From: JBMYQA01 sp049600855 | GTDB taxonomy: Bacteria; Bacteroidota; Bacteroidia; Cytophagales; Flammeovirgaceae | DNA: 10,032 nt | Assembly (NCBI GenBank): GCA_049600855.1 | Contig: JBMYQA010000233.1 | Location: 1 to 10,032 of the forward strand | Direction: 5' to 3' | Part shown: piece by piece, positions 1 through 7,809 of the stretch | Numbering within the stretch: the stretch's first letter is position 1 | How the letters are laid out: each line of letters begins with the position of its first letter | Program-made: the position numbers and the translations under genes | Notes under the pieces: generated by a model | Told to the model about the DNA's origin: nothing | The model's database searches: none | The model's input: the letters and a program-made list of their open reading frames with translations, nothing else

Positions 1-2
1 GT

Positions 3-1367
3 ACTGTATTAGTCCTATTGCTCTTAGGACCTATGGGAACTGCCCAACATGTATTAAACTGTGAAGATGGCAGGTATTTTAACAAAGTATTTGATCAAGT
101 ATCCATTGATTGGAGTGTAAAATATGGTCAAGGTGCTGATCCTGTTTGGTACAACCCTTTCCGAAAAAAGAAGCTCTATATGGATATTTATGAGCCTGCT
201 AACGATGCCATGCAGGAACGGCCATTAGTGATTTTAGCATTTGGTGGCGCATTTGTATTGGGCGATAAACGTTCACCTGACATTGTGGTGCTCGCTAAAG
301 AATATGCTAAACGTGGTTATGTAGTTGCCTCTATTGATTACCGATTGACTCAAGAATTGGTGTTACAAGGCAATACGTACAATGCATACAAAGCCGTGGT
401 AAAAGGCATGCATGACATGCGCGCAGCGATTCGCTATTTTCGAAAAAGTTATGCCGAAGGCAATCCTTATCACATTAATCCAAATTCGATTACGGTGGGC
501 GGAGTTTCTGCTGGTGCAATCACCGCGCTACATGCAGCGTATTTAGATGAAACCCATGAGATTCCAAACGAAATTTACGATTATGTGATGGATAATGGCG
601 GTCTTGAGGGAAATAGTGGTAATGCTGGTTTTTCAGCTGCAGTGAATGGAGTGGTAAACCTTTGTGGCGCCATTGGAGATAAAAACTGGATTACGAGTAA
701 TGATGCTCCCTTGGTAAGTATGCATGGCGATGAAGATAGCATAGTTCCATATCATGCTGATTTACTGACTCTTTTTGACATTAACTTATTTGTATACGGC
801 AGTGCTCCAATTCATGAATTTGCCAATGCCATTCAACTGGAAAATGATTTCTATACCTATGAAGGCGCTGGGCATGTCCCTTTTATACTAGAACTCAATC
901 CCTTTCAACTGGCAGCAAATATTAGTATCACCAAGTCTTTTACAGGCAACTTTTTGGCTAGCTTAACTTGTGCGGAACAAGCTGCTACTAAAGTAGCAAC
1001 CCTATCAGAAAACCATCCATTGCCTACCTACGACTGGCCGTTAGGCAAGCCGCTAACCCAAGATGGTTATGAAACCTACTTACGCAATCATGTGGATGCG
1101 TTGGAGCTAGAAGATAAACTGGCTATGAGTGAAAAAATCGGTTTTTATCCCAATCCCATGAAGACAGAAGCCGTGCTCAAGCTGCCAGCAATGGATGGCG
1201 TAAAGCTCCAACTCTTCACAATTGACGGTCGACAAGTCGCCATTGAGTATCAGTTGGAAGAAAATCACTTGATTCTCAATAGAAATCAATTAGCAGCAGG
1301 AATGTACATCTATCAGGTCAGTCAAAGAGGTCATCAGCTGAAAGGGAAAATTCAGGTTATCGATTAA
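3..1367 (+). CDS. Secreted alpha/beta hydrolase (esterase-like) with T9SS type A sorting domain, 5'-truncated by the window edge
   Basis: Probable serine esterase exported across the inner membrane and then through the type IX secretion system. The frame is open to the window edge, and the first codons (3-50) read TVLVLLLLGPMGTAQ, the hydrophobic core and end of a signal peptide. The true start therefore lies upstream, and the TTG at 18 is not the start. The alpha/beta-hydrolase fold is supported by an oxyanion-type motif AFGGAF (237-254), the nucleophile elbow GVSAG with its Ser codon at 507-509, HGDEDSIVP with the likely catalytic Asp at 735-737, and GAGHVPF with the catalytic His at 873-875. 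The last ~75 residues (from IGFYPNP at 1137) show the YPNP opening, a GMYIYQV strand and a basic GKIQV end typical of T9SS type A sorting domains. The usual HGG of the oxyanion motif is FGG here. Substrate unknown; an acyl or acetyl ester is the family expectation. A 10-bp hairpin follows the stop. Confidence 0.87.
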   Translation, partial: TVLVLLLLGPMGTAQHVLNCEDGRYFNKVFDQVSIDWSVKYGQGADPVWYNPFRKKKLYMDIYEPANDAMQERPLVILAFGGAFVLGDKRSPDIVVLAKEYAKRGYVVASIDYRLTQELVLQGNTYNAYKAVVKGMHDMRAAIRYFRKSYAEGNPYHINPNSITVGGVSAGAITALHAAYLDETHEIPNEIYDYVMDNGGLEGNSGNAGFSAAVNGVVNLCGAIGDKNWITSNDAPLVSMHGDEDSIVPYHADLLTLFDINLFVYGSAPIHEFANAIQLENDFYTYEGAGHVPFILELNPFQLAANISITKSFTGNFLASLTCAEQAATKVATLSENHPLPTYDWPLGKPLTQDGYETYLRNHVDALELEDKLAMSEKIGFYPNPMKTEAVLKLPAMDGVKLQLFTIDGRQVAIEYQLEENHLILNRNQLAAGMYIYQVSQRGHQLKGKIQVID

Positions 1368-1390
1368 AGCTAATCATCGTTTTTTAAAGG

Positions 1391-1417
1391 TAAGCGAATG
1401 TCTAGGGCATTCGCTTA
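1391..1417 (+). terminator. Hairpin downstream of the hydrolase gene
   Basis: TAAGCGAATG (1391-1400) and CATTCGCTTA (1408-1417) are exact reverse complements around a 7-nt loop, starting 23 nt after the stop codon. Only a weak T-rich stretch follows, so it may be an inefficient intrinsic terminator or an mRNA 3'-end stabiliser. The stem is seen directly; the function is inferred. Confidence 0.55.
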
Positions 1418-1459
1418 TTCCTGATCATGAGGGATTCGATCAAAGCAAACAAATGAATA

Positions 1460-1492
1460 TTTGTTTATGTATTGGCATGATTTTAGGATTTG
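1460..1492 (+). promoter_or_regulatory. Possible Bacteroidota-type promoter for the NlpC/P60 gene
   Basis: TTTG at 1460-1463 is followed after 20 nt by TAGGATTTG (1484-1492). This resembles the Bacteroidota primary-sigma pattern of TTTG about 20 nt before TAnnTTTG, but has one extra base inside the -7 element. It lies about 50 nt upstream of the ATG at 1541 and after the preceding hairpin. A chance match is quite possible. Confidence 0.22.
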
Positions 1493-1540
1493 AAGGCTTA
1501 CAGCTAAAGCGAAAACGTTTACTATCAAAATCCAATCACC

Positions 1541-2467
1541 ATGACTCGTCTCCTACTTTTATCCCTTCTTTTGGGCATGATCAGTTACCAAACTCAAGCT
1601 CAAAACTTTCAAAAACTCGAAAAGCTATATCAAAAACAACACTTTGATAAGCTCAAAAAAGCGGCACACAAACTACGTAAAAAGTATAAAAAAAAACCTG
1701 AACCTTATTTGTATTTGGCAAAAGCAGAAGCGAGCAATCCGAAACGAATCGGAGTGGCTTGGAATTATTATAAAACGGCTTATCGGAAAGATCGAAGTCC
1801 CCAAAAAGACGTTATTTCCACAAACAGCCAGTTAACAAACATTTTCAGGACACATTTATCACAACAAGGAGAAACTTTTTTGAATTGGGAAGATACTGTG
1901 CGCGCAACGCGATGTGCTGAGGAGTTAATTCGTTATTTCCAAGATTCTACCTTGTATGCAGCCGTGCAACCACCACCTCCAGTAGAAGCTGAAAAACTAG
2001 AAGAGCTTCCAATAAAAAAGATCGAAACGCCCGTACTAGGCAATAAGACATTTATAAAACCCTCCATTCAACCCAAACGGGAGGATATGGTGAATTTTGC
2101 CGAAAAGCAGGAAGGAGTTCACTATTTCTATACTGGAGAGAAGCCTGAAACTGGTTTCGACTGTTCAGGCTTTGTATTGTATGTATATCGAAACTTTGGC
2201 TACAACTTTATGCATAGTACAAAAATGGCCGCTCAATTGGGTAAGCCCGTGGAATTATTGGATGCCAGACCAGGCGATTTTGTTTGTTTTGGTAGCCATG
2301 ATGCCAAGCAATACAAACGCATTTTTCACATGGGAATGGTGTACTCCAATGATGGTACCGAAGTAAAGGTCATTCATGCCACAGTTTCCAAAGGAGTGAA
2401 AATAGACTCGTTAACGAGTGGTTACTGGTCAAATTCAGCTTTTTTTATTCGGAATGTGATGGATTAA
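1541..2467 (+). CDS. Exported NlpC/P60 family cysteine peptidase (probable peptidoglycan hydrolase)
   Basis: 308 residues. The N-terminus MTRLLLLSLLLGMISYQTQA is a clear signal peptide with cleavage near residue 20, which fixes the start at 1541. Residues ~22-140 are basic and helical and look like a short TPR-like region (YLYLAKAEA, AWNYYKTAYRKD). A proline-rich linker (QPPPPVEAE, ~143-180) leads to the NlpC/P60 domain at ~183-305. The catalytic elements are visible: Cys208 in DCSGF, His263 in HMGMVY, and His279 in VIHATVSKG as the third polar residue; ARPGDFVCF is the conserved strand before the His. Family members cleave peptide stems in the cell wall, commonly D-Glu to diamino-acid bonds, so a periplasmic role in wall remodelling is likely. 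A run of nine A's (1688-1696) encodes part of a Lys cluster. The gene appears to be its own transcription unit, between a hairpin upstream and a strong shared hairpin downstream. Confidence 0.9.
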   Translation: MTRLLLLSLLLGMISYQTQAQNFQKLEKLYQKQHFDKLKKAAHKLRKKYKKKPEPYLYLAKAEASNPKRIGVAWNYYKTAYRKDRSPQKDVISTNSQLTNIFRTHLSQQGETFLNWEDTVRATRCAEELIRYFQDSTLYAAVQPPPPVEAEKLEELPIKKIETPVLGNKTFIKPSIQPKREDMVNFAEKQEGVHYFYTGEKPETGFDCSGFVLYVYRNFGYNFMHSTKMAAQLGKPVELLDARPGDFVCFGSHDAKQYKRIFHMGMVYSNDGTEVKVIHATVSKGVKIDSLTSGYWSNSAFFIRNVMD

Positions 2468-2480
2468 ATATATGAGAGGA

Positions 2481-2527
2481 TGAGCAGGTGAGTAAAAAGA
2501 ATGAGGTACTTTTTGCTCACCTGCTTA
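2481..2527. terminator. Strong bidirectional terminator between convergent genes
   Basis: A 17-bp stem pairs 2483-2499 (AGCAGGTGAGTAAAAAG) with 2509-2525 (CTTTTTGCTCACCTGCT), with a single G-U wobble and a 9-nt loop; one or two outer pairs extend it. It begins 14 nt after the NlpC/P60 stop and ends 9 nt before the stop of the convergent TonB receptor gene. The A-run in one arm and T-run in the other let it serve transcription from both directions. Confidence 0.75.
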
Positions 2528-2535
2528 TACCAAAA

Positions 2536-4995
2536 TTAAAATTCGATGCGATAGCTAAAGTTCGGGAATGTGCTTAATTGCTCCTCGATACCAATCCCGC
2601 CAGGTACAAATTGCGTTTGTCCATTCACGGTTTGATTACGACCTGGAACAAAAAACTCATCCGCCACATTTACGCGTCCCGTTACATTCTGAATGTTTAA
2701 TGCCCAGATGAAGGAAATATTTGGTTTGTTTTTACGGTACTTAATCCCAAAATCTACTCGCATGTAATCGGGCAAACGCTTCGAATAAATATTATTATCC
2801 TCACTAGATTCACTGCGATCAATGTCGTATACCGTACGATTTTCTGCTAAAGAAGCTGCTAAATCTATTGGCGTGGTACGATTACCTCCCGCTAAAATAA
2901 ATCGCGCATTTACCGAAATAATATTTTGCTTCTTCTTACCCACATTAAACTCTTTTCCTCCAATGGCATTTAATGTATAATTACCATTGTAAAGGGTATT
3001 TCGGGTTTTCCCATCTGTACCCTGATATTTTGAATCATACAACGATCCCGTAAGCATAAAGTAATGGTTATTGGCAAAGCTTTTTTCAACCGTCATCTCA
3101 ATGCCATAATTCGTACCTGTACCTTCATTCACCATCGCCCCTTCTACATAAGCGTCCTTTTCATTCAGCATGCTAAATGCATCGCCACTTGAAAGTGTGG
3201 TAGGGTCGGTATCTACAAAAACAGGTACATCAAACAAGCGTTGATAATACGCTTCTGTTTTAAATCGAATGCCATTTTTAAAGGTGTAATTATAGCCTAA
3301 TACAAAATGCGCCGACTTGGTTAACTCAAGGTTTTTATTGGGTTGATTTCCTTGTTCATCTTGCAATAAATAAACCGTAATCGGCTCAATTCGACTGTGT
3401 ACTCCAATTCCTGCATTAATGCTCGAACGATCAGACACATCCCAAATCATACCTAAACGCGGTTCAATGCTATTCGATCCGTTCAATGCCAAATAGGTGT
3501 AATGAAAGCCTGAATTTAAGGTCAAATTGTTGTTTAAACGATGCTGCCATTGGGCATAGGTTTGGTACAAGGTAGTATGTCCTGTATCGTCTATTTGAGT
3601 CACATCAAGGCCTGTTTGCCAATCGCGTTCTTTGGAAAGTAAGTCAAATCCAATACTGCTGTAAATTCCACCAACTCTCAGCGTATTTTTAGCATTAAAC
3701 TTCCGATTTAACATCACCGAGCCTCTAATGTAGGTATTCACAAACTTTTCATCATCCAAAATAGCTGCCTTGAGTGAATCTTCACGGTAACGATTTCTGG
3801 TTTGAGAATAAGCAACTTTACTTTCGATAAATGTATTTTTATCCAAAAAATAGGTATGAGAGAGTCCTAAGACTCCCATTTTGGTTCTAAAGTCATCGTT
3901 GTAAGGATTATAGTCTATAGATGAAGTATCCGAATTCGCATCTTCAATCGAGCTACTTGCTCCACCTAAGCCCCAAATGGAAAAGCTTCCGTGTTTTTTG
4001 GTTGGAAAATGTAATTTGAATGATAAATCTTGAAAGATAATTTCTTCATCACCTACGATATTAATGCCAAGTTTAGAAAATAAACCCAAGGTAGAATACC
4101 GGTAATTCACGAGATAAGAGGCTTTGCCATTTTTAGAAAACGGCCCTTCTGCTGCCATGGCAACTCCCAACAAACCTGCTTGAAAAGCATATTCCCGATT
4201 TTCATTATTTCCTTGACGCAAATGAATATCAAATACGCCCGATAATGCATTGCCATATTCAGAAGGAAACGCACCAGTAAAAAAGTCTGAATTCGCTAAC
4301 ATGCTAGCACTCAGCATGCTTATACCACCAGCCGACGAACCTTCCTCAGCAAAGTGGTTAGGGTTTGGAATTTCGATTCCTTCCATTCGCCACAACAAAC
4401 CTTTGGGTGAGTTACCGCGAATAACAATTTCATTAGTCACATCATCGCCCCCACCCCGAACACCAGCAAAAGAAAGTGCTGCACGGGCAGGATCATCAAA
4501 CGTGGCCGCATAACGACTGGTTTCTTCTACACTAAACGACAAGGCACTTACCGAAGTCATTTCATTGACCGTTTTTCCTTGATCTTGTTCAGCAGCAGTC
4601 ACCACCAACTCTTCTAAAGTCGTAACCGATTCTTTAAGCTTGATATTCAATACAAGCTCTTTGCCCGAACTTACTAAGACTTCGGGAATGAAGCGATCTT
4701 CGTAGCCGATAGAGCTGATTTTAATGGTATGTCTACCTAAAGCGACTTTTTCAATTCGAAACGCCCCATCTACGTCTGTTGAAGCTCCTTGAATTGGATC
4801 AGAGCCTAAAATGACCACCGTAGCACCAATTACAGGCCCTTCTGATTGGGAGTCAATGACTTTACCCCGAATCGTTTGAGTTAAACCTTGGGCTTTGGAG
4901 GGGAATTGAATAATTAAGGAAAAAAAGAGGAGCAAATAGCTGGCTGCGCTAAGCAGTTGTTTTGGTTTGGCTCTATTGCCTGTCTGAAGATTCAT
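2536..4995 (-). CDS. TonB-dependent outer-membrane receptor with carboxypeptidase-regulatory-like N-terminal domain
   Basis: 819 residues from the ATG at 4995. The frame also opens at an ATG at 5028, but the downstream start gives a conventional signal peptide (basic n-region, core SYLLLFFSLIIQF, cleavage SKA|Q near residue 35). Residues ~40-122 form a CarboxypepD_reg-like beta-sandwich (IRGKVID, GATVVILGSD, STDVDGAFRI, GYEDRF). A TonB-box-like LEELVVTAAE follows at ~127-136. The plug lies at ~155-265 (EIVIRGNSPKGLLWRMEGIEIPNPNHF, GAFPSEYGNALSGVFDIHLRQG). The rest alternates aromatic and polar residues as in a 22-strand barrel and ends in NFSYRIEF; the terminal Phe is typical of outer-membrane barrels recognised by the Bam machinery. 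It imports a ligand using TonB/ExbBD energy. The ligand cannot be read from the sequence. No SusD-like lipoprotein is adjacent, so a SusCD glycan system is not supported; a siderophore, peptide or other small ligand is equally possible. Confidence 0.92.
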   Translation of the reverse strand: MNLQTGNRAKPKQLLSAASYLLLFFSLIIQFPSKAQGLTQTIRGKVIDSQSEGPVIGATVVILGSDPIQGASTDVDGAFRIEKVALGRHTIKISSIGYEDRFIPEVLVSSGKELVLNIKLKESVTTLEELVVTAAEQDQGKTVNEMTSVSALSFSVEETSRYAATFDDPARAALSFAGVRGGGDDVTNEIVIRGNSPKGLLWRMEGIEIPNPNHFAEEGSSAGGISMLSASMLANSDFFTGAFPSEYGNALSGVFDIHLRQGNNENREYAFQAGLLGVAMAAEGPFSKNGKASYLVNYRYSTLGLFSKLGINIVGDEEIIFQDLSFKLHFPTKKHGSFSIWGLGGASSSIEDANSDTSSIDYNPYNDDFRTKMGVLGLSHTYFLDKNTFIESKVAYSQTRNRYREDSLKAAILDDEKFVNTYIRGSVMLNRKFNAKNTLRVGGIYSSIGFDLLSKERDWQTGLDVTQIDDTGHTTLYQTYAQWQHRLNNNLTLNSGFHYTYLALNGSNSIEPRLGMIWDVSDRSSINAGIGVHSRIEPITVYLLQDEQGNQPNKNLELTKSAHFVLGYNYTFKNGIRFKTEAYYQRLFDVPVFVDTDPTTLSSGDAFSMLNEKDAYVEGAMVNEGTGTNYGIEMTVEKSFANNHYFMLTGSLYDSKYQGTDGKTRNTLYNGNYTLNAIGGKEFNVGKKKQNIISVNARFILAGGNRTTPIDLAASLAENRTVYDIDRSESSEDNNIYSKRLPDYMRVDFGIKYRKNKPNISFIWALNIQNVTGRVNVADEFFVPGRNQTVNGQTQFVPGGIGIEEQLSTFPNFSYRIEF

Positions 4996-5094
4996 AATTC
5001 CGAATTTGATGTTAGTATTATGCCCCAATGACAGACAGGCGGGAGGAAGGTTGCCAATACAGGTATTACACCTAGATGAATCGCTCCAAATCGT

Positions 5095-5113
5095 AAACCA
5101 CTACAATTGGTTT
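5095..5113 (-). terminator. Weak hairpin after the glycosyltransferase operon
   Basis: AAACCA (5095-5100) pairs with TGGTTT (5108-5113) around a 7-nt loop, 17 nt past the stop of the WecG/TagA-like gene. The stem is only 6 bp, A/T-rich at its base and without a long T-run, so it is a weak terminator candidate. The 5029-5129 spacer must also carry the promoter of the TonB receptor gene; no clear promoter was recognised there. Confidence 0.28.
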
Positions 5114-5129
5114 CAGCTTATAAAAGCCT

Positions 5130-5897
5130 TTATTTCTTAAAAATTAGACGCTTCAAAAATAGGCTTATAAAAATCGTATTGGTCACTAAATACCGTTTCC
5201 ATAATCTTTTGGGTTCTTGAATCAATCGAAAGAGCCATTCTAATCCCGCACTTCGCATCCACTTTGGTGCGCGCTTGTGAACCTGGGCAAACACCGGAAA
5301 TGCCCCTCCAATGCCTACGACTAAGGCGCTTAGGTTTGGGCTATGCTTCGCCATCCATTTCTCTTGTTTTGGGCACCCTAAGGATACAAATATGAGTTTA
5401 GCGCCAGACTGATTCATTTGATGAATATCTTGTGCTAATTCCTGAACAGTCAAGTCACGAAAAGGGGGAGAAATCATGCCTGCAATTGTTAAATTGGGGT
5501 ATTCGTGTAATATCCGTTGTCTGATTTCATCCAATATTTTTGGGGTAGAACCGTAAAAAAACACCGATAAATGCTGTGTTGCAGCTTCTCGTAACAGGGC
5601 AGGAAACATGTCCATTCCAGCTATTCGCTCTTGATGCTGCTGATGTAACAACTTTAATGCCCACACCAAGGGTTGCCCATCTGGAAATACAAAATGAGCT
5701 TGATTCACGAACGCAGCATAGGCTTGATCCCAATAAGCTTCTACCGTCATATGGGCGTTGGCAAAACAGACATAGCCGCCGCTATTTTTTTGGGCGATGG
5801 CAATCAGTTGGTTAAGTGCTTCTTCGAAGCTTAAGGTACTCAATTTAATGCCTAACGTACATTGCTTAGCTGAGGGTTGGGAAACAACAGTTGTCAT
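5130..5897 (-). CDS. WecG/TagA/CpsF family glycosyltransferase (GT26)
   Basis: 255 residues, the usual length for the family, which transfers N-acetylmannosaminuronate, N-acetylmannosamine or another sugar from UDP-sugar to a polyprenyl-linked acceptor at the cytoplasmic face of the inner membrane. Conserved blocks in order: FANAHMTVEA (45-54), PDGQPLVWA with the likely catalytic Asp73, GMDMFP (94-99), LGCPKQEKWM (173-182, with the family Gln178), GIGGAFPVFAQVHKRAPKW (195-213), and a C-terminal LEWLFRLIQEPKRLWKRY that in relatives contributes to membrane association and substrate binding. The usual AG before the RAP motif reads AQ here. It is the last gene of the operon: its ATG overlaps the TGA of the upstream GT4 gene by 4 nt (ATGA), which suggests translational coupling. 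The role is assembly of a surface polysaccharide or glycolipid; donor and acceptor are not determinable. Confidence 0.92.
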   Translation of the reverse strand: MTTVVSQPSAKQCTLGIKLSTLSFEEALNQLIAIAQKNSGGYVCFANAHMTVEAYWDQAYAAFVNQAHFVFPDGQPLVWALKLLHQQHQERIAGMDMFPALLREAATQHLSVFFYGSTPKILDEIRQRILHEYPNLTIAGMISPPFRDLTVQELAQDIHQMNQSGAKLIFVSLGCPKQEKWMAKHSPNLSALVVGIGGAFPVFAQVHKRAPKWMRSAGLEWLFRLIQEPKRLWKRYLVTNTIFISLFLKRLIFKK

Positions 5898-7054
5898 GAT
5901 TGAATCACTTCCTGATAGATTTCAATTAATTGTTGGTAATTCATTTCTGGGGTGTAGGCTTGTTCAAAACTCCATCGAGCTTTTTCGGCTAACTTCGCCC
6001 ACCGCTGCTCTTCTACCAGTAAATTAGCCTGTTTTGCCAATGCTTGCGCATTTCCTGTTTCAAATGTTAATCCATTTACCTGATTGAGTACAATCTGATT
6101 AATATTATCAATGGCAGAAGCAATAACGGGTGTTCCCACACTAAACGCTTCCAAAATGACAGTGGGCAATCCTTCGTAACAGACTGAGGGAAAAAGTACT
6201 CCCCTACTCTTCCCCAGTTGTGCCAGCACTTCGTGATGAGATTGCTCGCCTAAATACTGAACGTGATCGAGTTGCTGAACACGCTCCACCACCCGTTGAG
6301 CTAACGGCCCATTTCCGATGATTCGAACAGGCAGTTGAATCAGCACCAATGCATCAAGTAATACTTCAATGCCCTTTTCTGTGGAAAGTCGCCCGACAAA
6401 TAATAAAAAGTTTTCTCGTTTAGCTGGAGGCAACACACCTAAATCAATTACACTATTAGCCTTTACCGTAATTTTATGCGCAGGGATGCCTAAGGCAGAA
6501 GAAATAAATTTTTGCTTGGCAAAATCGGTCAATGCAATAAAACGATTTACCCGACTTACCCACGTTTTTTGCTCATGATGCCAAGCGATCATACTTGATA
6601 AAAGTGCGGTCTTTATCGCAGAGCCTTGAAAACATTTATACTTAACTCCATACCAATTAAACACCTGTTTGATGCATAATTCACAGGGTTTCGCATCTCT
6701 CATCAGCAAGGCATTGGCACAAATCAAGCGATAGTTGTGGAGGGTTTGTACCACAGGAACTGCTGCCGATTGCGCAGCATAAAAAACGGCGGGAGATGCC
6801 TGGTAAAAAAAATTATGAACGTGAATGACATCAGGTTGGAATTTTCTGATGGATTGTATTACGCTTTGGTAAGCAGTTGTATTAAAAAAGAAATTACGAA
6901 TTTCTCCAATACCTTGCTTTAATGCCTCATTATGAAAAGAAAGTAGCGCTACTTGATGACCTTGCTCACGAAGTAGAGCCATTTCATTTTCCACCACCTG
7001 ATCCTCTCCTCCAGCTTTTTTGTAATAATTATGAATAAAGAGGATTTTCATCAT
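5894..7054 (-). CDS. GT4 family glycosyltransferase (GT-B fold)
   Basis: 386 residues. The N-terminal Glyco_transf_4-like half opens with a Rossmann strand (MKILFIHNYYKKAGGEDQV), has FQPDVIHVHNFF (~73-83) and LHNYRLIC (105-112), and carries a four-Cys cluster (C112, C124, C127, C141) seen in a subset of GT4 enzymes. The C-terminal Glycos_transf_1 half has FVGRLSTEKGIEVLLDA (219-235) and the nucleotide-sugar-binding E-x7-E motif (E294 to E302) in YEGLPTVILEAFSVGTPVIAS. It is probably a retaining transferase that adds a sugar to a growing lipid-linked chain in the cytoplasm. Two consecutive ATGs (7054 and 7051) could start it; no ribosome-binding motif decides. The upstream ceramidase-like gene ends 9 nt before it and the WecG/TagA-like gene overlaps its stop, so all three are very likely co-transcribed. 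The exact sugar and acceptor are unknown. Confidence 0.93.
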   Translation of the reverse strand: MMKILFIHNYYKKAGGEDQVVENEMALLREQGHQVALLSFHNEALKQGIGEIRNFFFNTTAYQSVIQSIRKFQPDVIHVHNFFYQASPAVFYAAQSAAVPVVQTLHNYRLICANALLMRDAKPCELCIKQVFNWYGVKYKCFQGSAIKTALLSSMIAWHHEQKTWVSRVNRFIALTDFAKQKFISSALGIPAHKITVKANSVIDLGVLPPAKRENFLLFVGRLSTEKGIEVLLDALVLIQLPVRIIGNGPLAQRVVERVQQLDHVQYLGEQSHHEVLAQLGKSRGVLFPSVCYEGLPTVILEAFSVGTPVIASAIDNINQIVLNQVNGLTFETGNAQALAKQANLLVEEQRWAKLAEKARWSFEQAYTPEMNYQQLIEIYQEVIQS

Positions 7055-7063
7055 GCATTTGCG

Positions 7064-7741
7064 TCAAGTCATCAATCTACTTGGATAGCGTAAGCCATCT
7101 CGGTAAATATAAACCATGAGAAAATGAGCTGAAAGTGCTCCAAAAGAATGCCATAACCAATGTGTTCCCATGGGCAATAATTCAAAATATACCAGTTTAT
7201 CAATACTTCGGAAGGTAATTGCTGCGATAAATGCTCCAACGGCTAAGAGCATCCAGATGTGATTTTCCCAATTGGTTTTGCGTAAGTAATTCGCGATAGG
7301 ATACACAATAACAAAGGCCATCATCGAATAACTCACAATTGAACCTACATTTCTAGAAACATCGGTAACGTGTCTCAAGGAAAAAGAGAGTGTCATTGGA
7401 AGCGAGATCAGTAAAAAAATGTGATACCAAGCCAACCGCTGCTTAATTGAAAAATAAATGCTTACAGACAAGCACAGCAATAGAATGGGCACCCAATCCA
7501 TTAATAACCAAGCTTCATGAGAGCGAGTTGCGTGGTACACTGTTCCTCCTATATAACCGATAAATAATACAGGTAAACAGAAGGCAATAAAACGATGCGT
7601 GCGATAGTTTTTATAAACTTTTAAAGCCCAGTAAATTACAATAAATAGAAAAAGTAAATTACTTGCCGTATTCCATGGTTCTACGGGGAACCGCCCCATA
7701 AGTGTTTCTTTATAAATTGGTCCTGAATCTAATGGGTCCAT
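7064..7741 (-). CDS. CREST superfamily / alkaline-ceramidase-like seven-TM membrane hydrolase
   Basis: 225 residues with about seven hydrophobic segments (~27-44, 50-68, 79-97, 104-121, 132-151, 162-179, 195-213). The pattern matches alkaline ceramidases (PF05875; compared from memory with human ACER3): PVEPWNTASNLLF (19-31) for the EFWNTVSNL calcium-site block, GGTVYHAT (65-72) with His70, D82 in LLMDWVPIL, D181 in the sixth segment, and HWLWH (194-198) with His194 and His198, the expected zinc ligands with His70. The serine four residues before the first His, important in ACER3, is Gly66 here, with Thr67 next to it. The family hydrolyses amides of sphingoid lipids at an intramembrane zinc centre, and many Bacteroidota make sphingolipids, so ceramide or another lipid amide is plausible. 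First gene of an operon with two glycosyltransferases. It could instead have another lipid-hydrolase or receptor role. Family assignment fairly sure; activity not. Confidence 0.78.
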   Translation of the reverse strand: MDPLDSGPIYKETLMGRFPVEPWNTASNLLFLFIVIYWALKVYKNYRTHRFIAFCLPVLFIGYIGGTVYHATRSHEAWLLMDWVPILLLCLSVSIYFSIKQRLAWYHIFLLISLPMTLSFSLRHVTDVSRNVGSIVSYSMMAFVIVYPIANYLRKTNWENHIWMLLAVGAFIAAITFRSIDKLVYFELLPMGTHWLWHSFGALSAHFLMVYIYRDGLRYPSRLMT

Positions 7742-7784
7742 TAATTTTTCGTGTTTGTATAGTGATGAATGATTGGATTAGACC

Positions 7785-7800
7785 GTATTGTAAACAATAC
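7785..7800. promoter_or_regulatory. Palindrome upstream of the ceramidase/glycosyltransferase operon (operator candidate)
   Basis: GTATTGT (7785-7791) and ACAATAC (7794-7800) are exact inverted repeats separated by AA, 44 nt upstream of the start codon at 7741. The size and symmetry fit a dimeric repressor or activator site in the promoter region. No regulator gene is nearby and only one copy was seen. Confidence 0.35.
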
Positions 7801-7809
7801 TAAATCTTC

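Noticed and set aside
1453..1647. Plus-strand small open frame overlapping the start of the NlpC/P60 gene
   Set aside because: It runs out of frame into a well-supported signal peptide and has no domain; it covers the likely promoter region.
1688..1696. Run of nine A's inside the NlpC/P60 gene as a programmed slippage site
   Set aside because: The frame is intact through the catalytic domain and no alternative product is suggested; a Lys cluster in an AT-rich genome explains it.
4250..4513. Open frame opposite the TonB receptor plug domain
   Set aside because: Shadow of a strongly conserved coding region on the other strand.
2536..4995. SusC-type glycan importer
   Set aside because: No SusD-like lipoprotein or glycan-degradation genes are adjacent, and the length is shorter than typical SusC proteins.
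5576..6027. Plus-strand open frames opposite the two glycosyltransferases
   Set aside because: They lie antisense to conserved glycosyltransferase motifs and show no protein features of their own.
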